Source of the DNA: Erwinia_E haradaeae_F
Lineage (GTDB): Bacteria; Pseudomonadota; Gammaproteobacteria; Enterobacterales; Enterobacteriaceae
Direction: 5' to 3'
Assembly (NCBI RefSeq): GCF_900698855.1
Contig: NZ_LR217698.1
Span: forward strand, 868,001 to 932,000
DNA: 64,000 nt
In this document: in pieces, positions 1 to 8,949 of the stretch
Layout of the letters: the number at the start of each line of letters is the position of its first letter
Position numbering within the stretch: the first letter of the stretch is position 1
The notes under the pieces: model-generated
The model's database searches: none
Told to the model about the DNA's origin: nothing
The model's input: only the letters and a program-made list of their open reading frames with translations
Translations under genes and position numbers: made by a program

Positions 1-525
1 AAATGGAGTCAAATAACTAACAGCTGGTACTAATAAGCGCACCTGCCCTCCTTGATGTAATTTTAACTGATTGGCTAACTTTGAACCAACAATAATATTA
101 TATTTTCCTACTTTCAGATCTGTCTGTCGCGCATTAATAAAAAAAGGTTCTAATATATCATGTTCATTAGGATTAATACCTAAAATCATCCCCGCGCTAA
201 CGTGATCAGCACTCTGTATCACCACTTCACCTATAGTTAATGATTCAATACGAGTAACGCCTTTCAGATGAAAACTGCTAGAAGGAATCTTTCTTGGATC
301 AATAGATCCTGAGCGGCTAGTAATTAATGCGTGAGGAATAAAACCAAGAGTTTTTGTTTCCAATTGGTGTTCTAAACCATTCATTACTGATAACACTGTG
401 ATTAAAACCATTACACCAATTGCAAGTCCAATAATAGAGAACCATCCAACTAAGTATCCAAAACGATCGAATCTACGACCTTGCATATAACGCATGCTAA
501 TAAATAAAGTTAAAGGTTGATGCAT
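1..525 (-). CDS. lolC: LolC, lipoprotein-release ABC transporter permease (5' part, cut by window edge)
   Basis: This is the first 175 codons of a gene that runs off the left edge. The product forms, with LolD and LolE, the inner-membrane complex that extracts mature lipoproteins and passes them to LolA. The N-terminus reads MHQPLTLFISMRYMQGR, then DRFGYLVGWFS, then a membrane segment at about residues 25-45 ending in TVLSVMNG. The periplasmic part contains a GMILGINP segment and ends in a stretch like LolC residues 140-175 (QTDLKVGKYN). These match E. coli LolC better than LolE, whose N-terminus differs. The ATG at 525 is preceded by a weak GAAAGAG ribosome site. The downstream partners (lolD, lolE) would lie outside the window. 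Confidence 0.93.
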   Translation of the reverse strand, partial: MHQPLTLFISMRYMQGRRFDRFGYLVGWFSIIGLAIGVMVLITVLSVMNGLEHQLETKTLGFIPHALITSRSGSIDPRKIPSSSFHLKGVTRIESLTIGEVVIQSADHVSAGMILGINPNEHDILEPFFINARQTDLKVGKYNIIVGSKLANQLKLHQGGQVRLLVPAVSYLTPF

Positions 526-2101
526 AAACTTACTCTTTCAAATCACTTATGAAATAAATAATTCGTTATACGTATAGGGATACTATCCTATACAAAAAAA
601 TCATCTTTTACGCTATAGAAAAAAACCAATAAAATCTCTAAACAATATAAATACTGATTTTATCAAAGATCCATAATTTATTATGTGATATTTCTCAAAA
701 AGAAAATATGAAAATTCACAATGGCTAAATAATTAAATTTATAACCACCTAACTATAAAAGAAAGTATAAGAATCTTATTTAATCTGACATTGCTTAAGC
801 TAAAATCAACTAAGATCACTTTATAAAATCTTATAAAAATTAGAACTATAAGACATTAGATATAAGAATAGAGTACTGGAATAGTTGATTACAATCTCAG
901 GTATATCTGATATGTTATTTATTAATATAATATCTATAATAAATGTGTCATATTATCGAAATACGACCTTGAAAAGAATCATTCCATTTATACTATACAA
1001 ATAATCTATCTCGCTTAAAATTAGAAATAATTTCATCTCTCTAGATAATGATAATTATATATCACAGTTAATAGTAATTTGTAGATTAAAAAATTGGAAT
1101 CTAAGATTCCAATTCTATCTAAATCATGACACGTATCAATGATATTTTGATATATCAATTACAGATATAATAACGTCATTCACATAAACTATGATATTTC
1201 TATAAAATCCTGATAATCTTATAAAAATACAATAAATAATATTTATATACAGAACATCTTTGAGTATGGTTATATGTGTAAAACCATAATGTTTAATCTA
1301 TTTCATCACACATACACTGCATCTAAAGATTTTCCACGACACTTCCATACGGAAACAATCCTATAAACGATACATATTACCTAACAATACAATGCTTTAT
1401 TTTGATAATCCTGAAAATATAATTTATGCTCTATCATGTAAATATAATCTCAACTTACAATAATTTTATAACTCATCTACCTTATCATTCCATCTTAGCT
1501 CACCCCACTTAATAAAAAATTATAAAAAAATCTGCATAGATACAAACATGTTACAAAAGTGTTTCTATTAATCTAAATTTAGATCACATATCATTATCAT
1601 TTTTTTATTAGTTATATTTAAACAGAAAAAATCAAGTATAATTATAATCTTTCTGAATAAAAAGACATAACATTTATTATGCGAATATTATAATTTTCTA
1701 TAAAAATATTAATTTACAGTATGTAATGTCATAAATATCATTATTATTGATGGTGAGTTCTACATTGGTATTACATTATTTATATTCTTTAAAATAGATA
1801 AACATCGACATGCTCAAAAAACACATGTTTGATACAAATCGCTTTATTAATCAAACTAACCAATTAAATTACCTTTTATTCTAATGAATAGAACATTTCA
1901 TTAGCACATAATACGCCAACAGTTACACTGCATGAGACAAATAAAATTTAAAAGATGTTAAGATATACCCTTATCATTGTAAAAATGACTTGCCATTAAT
2001 TAGCAGATATGTGATAAACATCTTAGTAAAACAAGATGCATCTCTGCTTATGAGCCACTTCTTTAGTAAAGAAGATTTGAATTAAAGACAGTAAAGAAGA
2101 T
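526..2101. other. Gene-free AT-rich region, lolC to yobF-cspC
   Basis: No coding region or RNA gene is recognisable in this 1.6 kb between the divergent starts of lolC and the cspC leader. It contains the left arm of the inverted repeat described separately (about 1571-1790). The promoters of both genes must lie here, but I cannot pick them out confidently in such AT-rich sequence. Confidence 0.7.
1571..1790 (+). repeat. Left arm of inverted repeat flanking cspC
   Basis: This arm is the reverse complement of about 2682-2899. Positions 1667-1786 match 2805-2686 over 120 bp without a difference. The outer 100 bp differ only by a few substitutions and one- or two-base indels. The arm has no open reading frame. 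Such identity in unconstrained AT-rich DNA points to a recent inverted duplication or ongoing gene conversion between the arms. Confidence 0.92.
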
Positions 2102-2149
2102 ATGAGTACAAACGTTGACGTTGAATACCGCTTCCTTGCCACGCCTTAA
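2102..2149 (+). pseudogene. yobF: Shortened yobF-like leader ORF upstream of cspC
   Basis: ATG at 2102 opens a 15-codon frame reading MSTNVDVEYRFLATP before TAA at 2147. The VDVEYRF segment matches the core of E. coli YobF, the small stress protein encoded immediately before cspC. Reading on in the same frame past the TAA gives a hydrophobic stretch and then KSPRANN, which resembles the E. coli YobF C-terminus (LCLRAKK). This suggests a premature stop in an older, longer yobF. It could be a decaying gene or a retained leader peptide. The base composition here is clearly higher in GC than the flanks, so it may still be under constraint. Confidence 0.6.
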
Positions 2150-2232
2150 TTAATATCTCATGCAGTAATGTTTTTAGTTTTTCTGAACGTCAAAAGCCCA
2201 CGGGCGAATAATCTCTCTAAGGAATGTGTAAA

Positions 2233-2442
2233 ATGGCAAAGATTAAAGGTCAGGTTAAGTGGTTCAATGAGTCTAAAGGTTTTGGTTTTATCACTCCTTC
2301 TGACGGAAGCAAAGATGTGTTTGTGCACTTCTCCGCTATTCAGGGTAACGGTTTCAAAACTCTCGCTGAAGGCCAGAGTGTTGAATTTGAAATTCAGGAT
2401 GGACAGAAAGGCCCAGCTGCAGTAAATGTTAGCACCATCTAA
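2233..2442 (+). CDS. cspC: CspC, cold-shock-family RNA chaperone (69 aa)
   Basis: This is a one-domain OB-fold nucleic-acid-binding protein with RNP1 KGFGFI (residues 15-20) and RNP2 VFVHF (29-33). The sequence is nearly identical to E. coli CspC, including the start MAKIKGQVKW and the tail KGPAAVNV; CspE differs at those places. The ATG at 2233 is chosen because AAGGA at 2219-2223 lies at proper spacing and the family starts here. An in-frame ATG at 2224 would sit right at the ribosome site. CspC in enteric bacteria is constitutive and affects mRNA stability and antitermination. The yobF remnant upstream and the strong terminator downstream mark a conserved transcription unit. Its GC content is far above the surroundings, as expected for strong purifying selection. 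Confidence 0.97.
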   Translation: MAKIKGQVKWFNESKGFGFITPSDGSKDVFVHFSAIQGNGFKTLAEGQSVEFEIQDGQKGPAAVNVSTI

Positions 2443-2510
2443 TATGTAATCTAAGTTTATCATTGACTACCTATAAGTAAGATCAGTGAAAATCTAAATA
2501 CTCTATATAA

Positions 2511-2540
2511 GCTCCGTCAGAAATGACGGGGCCCTTCTTT
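2511..2540 (+). terminator. Rho-independent terminator of cspC
   Basis: Nine-base stem GCTCCGTCA / TGACGGGGC with a GAAA loop, followed by CCTTCTTT, starting 69 nt after the cspC stop. It is one of the few GC-rich hairpins in the window and lies in the right orientation. Confidence 0.88.
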
Positions 2541-2681
2541 AATATTTAAAGAATATTTAAAAAAAATAGATCAATTTATATGTTTAATATTTCTGTTAAC
2601 TTTGTAGAAGTAGAAATAATTGGCTATAAGATATATTGGAATTTTAATTATTCTCATATCTTTACAAATGTTAAAAACCCA

Positions 2682-2899
2682 TAAAAATATAAATAATGTA
2701 ATACCAATGTAGAACTCACCATCAATAATAATGATATTTATGACATTACATACTGTAAATTAATATTTTTATAGAAAATTATAATATTCGCATAATAAAT
2801 GTTATATCTTTTTATTCAGAAAAAATATAATTGTACCTGATTTTTCTATTTAAATATAACTAATAAAAAAATGAAATGATATGTGATCTAAATATAGAT
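2682..2899 (-). repeat. Right arm of inverted repeat flanking cspC
   Basis: Inverted copy of 1571-1790. Its identical core is 2686-2805. The arm begins about 140 nt beyond the cspC terminator, so the segment between arms (about 0.9 kb) carries the yobF remnant, cspC and its terminator. Confidence 0.92.
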
Positions 2900-3483
2900 A
2901 AATAAAAAAAATACTTTTATATAGTTTCTGTATTTATTGGGAGTTGACTGATATGTCTTAAGATTGCAATAAAATTCTATATATCATAAAATCTGATAAA
3001 ATAAGAAAAATATAAAAACTAAATCATTCAAACTTAAATAAAATAAGCACTATTAACTTTACTATTTTAATAATTAATACAATTCATGATATTCATATAT
3101 GATATATTTATCATTTGCTAGATCATTTCTTTTACAAAAAAGATATAATATGAGTATAGGTGTTAAAGGTAAAAAAAAAGAAAAACTAGAATCCTACTTA
3201 TATTGATTTTCATAAGAAAAAATCTAAAATACCCAATAGCTAATCTGTATGGACCATTGTTTTAACCCTAAGTATTAAACTTAACTCTCTTATCGAAAAC
3301 TCTATAAACTCTACTATAATATATTTTCGATTACAAAATCATTATGATTCATACTTCTTAAACTTTCTAACACATTCATATAGAAGTAAATAATAAAATA
3401 ATTGTTACTTATATGAAATCTGTATTACAGATAGGCACACCATAATACATGCAATATTCCTAAACTTTATAATCTAAGTTTAC

Positions 3484-3517
3484 TTATCCTATACCTCTAT
3501 ATAGAGGTATAGGATAA
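3484..3517. repeat. Perfect 34-bp palindrome
   Basis: Two 17-base halves, TTATCCTATACCTCTAT and its exact reverse complement, meet with no spacer. It lies in gene-free DNA about 1 kb after cspC. It could be a cruciform or hairpin left from a bidirectional terminator, or a dimeric protein site. There is no adjoining T-tract that would make a clear terminator. Confidence 0.85.
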
Positions 3518-4618
3518 TCAAGAATATCACTAAAATCTAATCAATGTTATTTTTTAAAAATCAGTTCTTAAAATCTAGTCACTTGATTTAAAATCAAGTA
3601 ATATAACACTATTAAATCAGTAAATCAGAATTTTTACTGTAGAAAAATATTATAATATCTGTGCATATTAATAGAATTTTATAACAAATCAACTAATTAT
3701 GACTTTAATTCATCAGTGCTTACTTTCTCTGAAAACAGAGATTAATGAAAAATTAAAGAAAATAGATCGAAGGTCTTATCTTCGTAAAAAGACTGTATAA
3801 GCACCTAATAACAAAAGAAAAGAACAACCCTACATTATAAACTGATATATATTAGAACGAATTCAAGTAAATTTGACAAATACATACACAAAAATATAAT
3901 CCTTGTCACCATCACAAATCGGTGTTCAAATCTATCTGATACAAATTTAAAAAAAACTAAGAATTTTACTAGTTTCTCGCTCTGAGAGTTCTTATATCCC
4001 ACGTAGTTATAATAACTTACATTGTTTGTTTTACAAACGTGCCCAATGAAGATCGCTTCTAGATAAAAATTTGATAGTAGTTTTGATCTATTACCATTTT
4101 ACGATGTTATCCATGACTTAATATGCGGTAATGAATCTTTATTAACCTCTGTGAATTTTTAGTGAATAAGTTTGCCCAAAATAAAAAATAGTATGATGAC
4201 TATTTCTATCTTTAATTACTAATATGAACAACGAAGCATTGGCGATCTCTCTCTTATGAGCTATATGCTAATAGATTTCAAAACAATATTCAGTTTCTTT
4301 AATCTAAAAATCATAGACTTGATGATACCTGTATACCAATTATTGAATAATATTCAATATAGACTTAGCCTACCCGTTATGGTAATGTTAATGACATTAA
4401 TGAGACCATTATGTTAAATTTAATTTAGTACATCATTGCAATATACTAACCGTTTAAATCACAAACAAATAGACGAATAAAACTAAATATTGTCTCCATG
4501 TTCCCCACATATGTGATAGGCATTGAACTATTAACCTGAAAAAACCTAGACAAATATTACATACTAACATAGTAATTTTCTGATTGTTACAAATTAATTG
4601 TGGATTTTATCCATGTCT

Positions 4619-4642
4619 AAATTAGTTTTTACAAACTAATTT
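4619..4642. repeat. Hairpin, 10-bp perfect stem with TTAC loop
   Basis: AAATTAGTTT pairs with AAACTAATTT around the loop TTAC. It lies in gene-free DNA upstream of sstT; role unknown. Confidence 0.6.
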
Positions 4643-5637
4643 TCTTAAAACCACTGTTTTAATTGAAAAACATAATTATAAAACATATCACTAAATGATA
4701 TTGGTGATCAAATCTAAACTAATTTGTAAAAATTCTTTAACTATTTCAACACAATTAAATTTATATTACTAATACATCATACTAAATCATTAATATTCAT
4801 CACAAAAAATTAATGACTAATAAATAAAAGTTAAAGTAATTCTTTTATTTACACCCATAAAAATAAAGAAATAATTCTATAATATCTATTTTTATCTAAA
4901 GACTAAAGAATACAAGAAAAAACTGAAAATTAAACTTATAATCTGTAAGTTCATTATTCAACGAAGGAAAAATAAAACCAAACACATATTACTTAGAAAA
5001 ATATATAAAATATATAATATAATTAACTTGATATCTATCAATCCCTATTAGATATCCACACATATCTTTTGACTAATCTTCTAATATTGCTCTTCATATA
5101 AAAAATAATTAAATAATTTTTTGATCACTTTATTTGACGAACATAGCAGGCATATAGCTATAAAAAATAAATAAAAAAACAAAAAATATGTTTCTAAAAA
5201 CGAATTACGAAGACCCTGTCTGTAAATAAAACATCTTATAATTAAAAAAAAATCCTTTGACTATATAAGCGCCTCCACTGTATAACTACCCTATAAATTA
5301 ACTCAATCTATTAATCATTACATCATTACATTAAATATTCCCTATACATATCATGTAATATGCAGTACACAGTCTGCTTTGACTCTACATTAAAAGAATT
5401 ATTTCTAATTCTGATTGAGAAAAATCTTATATATTAAGTAAAAAAGACTCATTCAAATTACTCAATCAACTGTTCTTGATCATTTATTACTATAATTCTG
5501 CAAATTTAAACAATCATAATTTAAAATTATTAGTCTGTTTTTTCTCTTACAGTATATCCTCATACCTCTTTAAATCAATACTACATATACAAATTCCGAC
5601 AATCACAAACATTAATTTAATAAATAGCGATCTTACA

Positions 5638-6867
5638 ATGATAATACAAAAAAATAAAAAAAATATAAAAAATAATTTGGTGATGCAAATTATTTTTGGT
5701 TTAACATTGGGCATGACATTAGCTTGGTTTTCAAAAGAGTATGCAATAGCAATAGGAGTTCTAGGGGACTTATTTGTAAATATATTAAAATCCATCTCTC
5801 CATTGCTCGTACTAGTGCTTACTCTAACATCTATTGCTAACTATAATGAAGGGCAAAAACATAACATTCGAAAAATTATTATTCTCTATTTACTGAGTAC
5901 ATTTAGCGCAGTTGTAATTGCATTAATCTTCAGTTACTTAATTCCACAAACTTTAACGCTACCTTCAACTAATACTACGATTGTAACCCAACCTTCTAAA
6001 ACGTTAGAAGTATTAAGAATCTTGCTAATGAGCATGGTAACTAATCCCCTTCAATCATTAATACAAGCTAATTATATTAGTATTCTTTTATGGGGGATTA
6101 GCTTGGGATTTGCCTTTCGTCACAGCAGTAAAACTACCCGTTCTCTACTGAACGATCTTGCATCTGCAATCACACAACTAGTTCACTTAATAATCAAATT
6201 TGCACCAATTGGCATTTGCGGATTAGTTTCCTCGAGCCTAGCCTCAACTGGATTTAAGGTATTATGGCAATATGCTGGACTACTCAGCCTTCTTCTAGGA
6301 TGCATGCTTCTAATTGCACTACTATTAAACCCGCTAATTGTATGGTATATAATACGTCGTAATCCTTATCCATTAGTCTTTATCTGTTTAAGAGAAAGCG
6401 GAGTAACTGCCTTTTTTACTCGCAGTTCCGCTGCTAATATCCCAGTCAATATCATTCTAGCCAAAAAATTAAATCTAAATCCAGAGACCTATACTGTATC
6501 AATTCCTATTGGAGCCAATATTAGCATGTCGGGTGCATCTATCACTATTACGGTGTTAACACTAGCAGCAATGCACACCTTAGGAATTAGTCTAGACTGG
6601 TCCACTTCTATTCTACTTAGCCTAGTAGCGTCTTTATGCGCCTGTGGTGCCTCTAGTATTGCCAGTGGATCTCTACTTTTAATACCAGTAGTATGTCACA
6701 TCTTTGGTATTCCTAATGAAATAGCCATGCAGGTAGTCGCAATCGGATTTATTATAAGCATCTTGCAGGATTCTGCTGAGACCGCTCTCAACTCATCTGC
6801 AGCTATTTTATTTACTGCTGCTGTATGTATGGCAGAAAAATATCATCCATTAAATAAAAATATCTAA
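5638..6867 (+). CDS. sstT: SstT, Na+/serine-threonine symporter (409 aa)
   Basis: Inner-membrane dicarboxylate/amino-acid:cation symporter family protein that imports Ser and Thr with Na+. Multiple hydrophobic segments cover the whole length. Conserved E. coli SstT landmarks are present: GQKHNIR near residue 75, RHSSKTTR, the re-entrant loop ESGVTAFFTRSSAANIPVN, SLCACGASSIASGS and GFIISILQDSAETALNSS. The frame stays open upstream to 5476, but those 54 residues are not part of the family. The ATG at 5638 gives the usual length (E. coli 414 aa), although no good ribosome site precedes it. Retaining a Ser/Thr importer suggests reliance on host amino acids. Confidence 0.92.
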   Translation: MIIQKNKKNIKNNLVMQIIFGLTLGMTLAWFSKEYAIAIGVLGDLFVNILKSISPLLVLVLTLTSIANYNEGQKHNIRKIIILYLLSTFSAVVIALIFSYLIPQTLTLPSTNTTIVTQPSKTLEVLRILLMSMVTNPLQSLIQANYISILLWGISLGFAFRHSSKTTRSLLNDLASAITQLVHLIIKFAPIGICGLVSSSLASTGFKVLWQYAGLLSLLLGCMLLIALLLNPLIVWYIIRRNPYPLVFICLRESGVTAFFTRSSAANIPVNIILAKKLNLNPETYTVSIPIGANISMSGASITITVLTLAAMHTLGISLDWSTSILLSLVASLCACGASSIASGSLLLIPVVCHIFGIPNEIAMQVVAIGFIISILQDSAETALNSSAAILFTAAVCMAEKYHPLNKNI

Positions 6868-7194
6868 TGCTCATAACGAACATAAACGATTAAATAAAAA
6901 AATGGAAAAAAATAGGAATAAAAACTTAAATATACTCAAATAATAAAAAACATTCTAAATCCCATGATACTGTAATTTCATCTATGTATTAAAAATAACC
7001 AAATATAACTCTTAATACAGTGAATAAAATATACTATATTTCTATCAAAATGATATAGTAACATTTCATCTTATATCTCATCTCTTCGTTTATATTATAC
7101 ATATAATTATATATATACTAAGTAATATCCTTATTCTAATATATCAAAACCTTGAAAATAATAGAATTATCATAATCTCTATTTCATGAATATA
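6868..7194. other. Gene-free spacer between convergent sstT and mdlB
   Basis: 327 bp of AT-rich sequence between two convergent genes. I see no gene and no convincing terminator hairpin. Confidence 0.6.
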
Positions 7195-8949
7195 TTACAT
7201 CATGAAAATTTCTTCACTAGCCAATTGCAATCGATACATCTGCCAATAACGACCCTGTTTTTGTAATAATTGATGATGATTACCACTTTCTACTACTCGT
7301 CCTCGATGTAGTACGAAAATTGTATCTGCTTCAGTAATTGTTGAGAGACGATGGGCGATAACTATTAATGTTGCTTCTTTACGTAAAAGACATAGAGCTT
7401 TCTGAATTGCTTGTTCAGTGCCCGAATCAATATTAGCTGTTGCTTCATCTAAAATCAGTATCTGAGGTGTGGTAACCAATACTCTTGCTATCGCTAAAAG
7501 CTGTTTTTGTCCAATAGATAGAAAATTACCCTGCTCTCCTAAATGAGTATAGATACCTTGTGGCATTGATCGCGCGAGATCTTCCAATTGTACTATCTCT
7601 AAAATTTGCCAAACTACCTCCTCAGTGATAGATCTACCTAAAGTAACATTAGCAAAAAACGTATCAGCTAATATTACTGGATCTTGCTGTAACATAGCTA
7701 CGCTATCGCGCAATACAGAATGACTTAACGAAGACAACGGTCTAGAATCAAGTAAAATTTCACCTTTATTTAAAGGATAATAACCCATTAAAAGATTTGC
7801 TAATGTACTTTTCCCGCTTCCAGTATGCCCGACTAATGCCACAAAATGTCGAGTAGGTACCGATATATTGATATCGGTTAAGACCGGGCAGAAAGAAGAA
7901 TACGTAAAAGTCAAATTACGAATATCGATCCTTCCAGAATGCAATGGCTCTATATCTTCACCATAGTGCTGTCGAGGAGAGTCCATTAACTCAAAAATCC
8001 TCTCGCCTGCAACTACGGCCTGCTGTAAAATCGATTGTTGCGTAGTTACTTCAATTAGGGGCTCATTTAACCGCGCAAGATAGTTGATGAAAGCATATAA
8101 TACGCCAACTTCAATAGTATTAATAGATGAAAAACCAAAAAGAATCATTAAACCACATAATATTAACGCAGACAAAAAACTTAAAAGTGGTCGTAATAAG
8201 AACCCTTCGAGCCTTAAAGTCTCCATACGAGATAGATAATGTAATCGACTAATTTCTCCCATCCGCTTGCCAAAACGGGCTTGTTGTCGAAACTGCTGGA
8301 TAACACTCATTCCATTAATAACTTCATTAAAACCATTATTAATATCAGCTAAATAACTGCGAACTCGTCTCACAATTGGAGTGCTACAACGCTGGTATAT
8401 AAACATCACTATTAATACAGCAGGAAAAATTGTCATTGCTACCAATGCCATACGCCAGTTAAGACTAAACATTGCCACAAGCATCGTTCCAACTAATGCG
8501 CTGCTACGCAATGCTGTAGAAACTACGGTCACATATAAATCACGTACTACTTCCGTGTCATTAGTAACCTTTGAAATAATTTGTCCGACTGGCTGAGAAT
8601 CAAAAACACTTAAAGGCTGGCGTAATGCTGCATCCATCACATTAGTTCGTAAATCCTGAACCACTCTAACTGAAACTTGATTAAACCATAACGCTTGCCA
8701 ATAGTATAACAATGCCGCCAATATCTGTAAGAGAAGGTAACCCAATACTATTAATCCCGACAAACCTCCAAAAGGCACATAGTGTTTAGCCATTTGATCA
8801 ATGAGCACACTAAGAAGTATTGAACCTATAACTTCTGCTCCCGCAGCAACCCATAGCATTACAATAGCTAAACAAAGAGACTTCCACCATGGGGCGCCAT
8901 ATGCAAGCAACCTTTTTATAGTTGGCCACAGTTTGACTACATTAGTCAT
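7195..8949 (-). CDS. mdlB: MdlB, ABC exporter half-transporter (584 aa)
   Basis: Type I ABC exporter subunit: an N-terminal six-helix membrane domain (about 1-320) and a C-terminal ATPase domain. Visible motifs are Walker A GHTGSGKST (about residue 373), the signature LSIGQKQ in place of canonical LSGGQ (E. coli MdlB has LSVGQKQ), Walker B ILILDEATA and the H-loop in VIAHRLST. It resembles E. coli MdlB along its whole length. It overlaps the end of mdlA by 8 bp, so the two are co-translated and probably form a heterodimer. The substrate is not established (multidrug or lipid-like export is suggested for the family). Confidence 0.95.
   Translation of the reverse strand: MTNVVKLWPTIKRLLAYGAPWWKSLCLAIVMLWVAAGAEVIGSILLSVLIDQMAKHYVPFGGLSGLIVLGYLLLQILAALLYYWQALWFNQVSVRVVQDLRTNVMDAALRQPLSVFDSQPVGQIISKVTNDTEVVRDLYVTVVSTALRSSALVGTMLVAMFSLNWRMALVAMTIFPAVLIVMFIYQRCSTPIVRRVRSYLADINNGFNEVINGMSVIQQFRQQARFGKRMGEISRLHYLSRMETLRLEGFLLRPLLSFLSALILCGLMILFGFSSINTIEVGVLYAFINYLARLNEPLIEVTTQQSILQQAVVAGERIFELMDSPRQHYGEDIEPLHSGRIDIRNLTFTYSSFCPVLTDINISVPTRHFVALVGHTGSGKSTLANLLMGYYPLNKGEILLDSRPLSSLSHSVLRDSVAMLQQDPVILADTFFANVTLGRSITEEVVWQILEIVQLEDLARSMPQGIYTHLGEQGNFLSIGQKQLLAIARVLVTTPQILILDEATANIDSGTEQAIQKALCLLRKEATLIVIAHRLSTITEADTIFVLHRGRVVESGNHHQLLQKQGRYWQMYRLQLASEEIFMM

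Larger units (their letters stand above)
2546..5637. other. 3.1 kb gene-free region, cspC to sstT
   Basis: No gene could be recognised on either strand; the short frames present are AT-driven and lack family matches. It contains the right arm of the inverted repeat (2682-2899), a perfect 34-bp palindrome (3484-3517) and a 10-bp-stem hairpin (4619-4642). It probably represents several fully eroded genes. Confidence 0.7.

Noticed and set aside
2158..2463. Open frames antisense to and out of frame with cspC
   Set aside because: They are shadows of the highly conserved cspC and yobF sequence and show no family features.
3898..3945. T-arm-like GGTGTTCAAATC stretch, possible tRNA
   Set aside because: The flanking bases do not fold into a T-stem and no anticodon or acceptor arm is present.
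5476..5637. 54-residue N-terminal extension of SstT
   Set aside because: Very AT-rich Asn/Ile/Tyr-rich sequence without homology; the family starts near the ATG at 5638.
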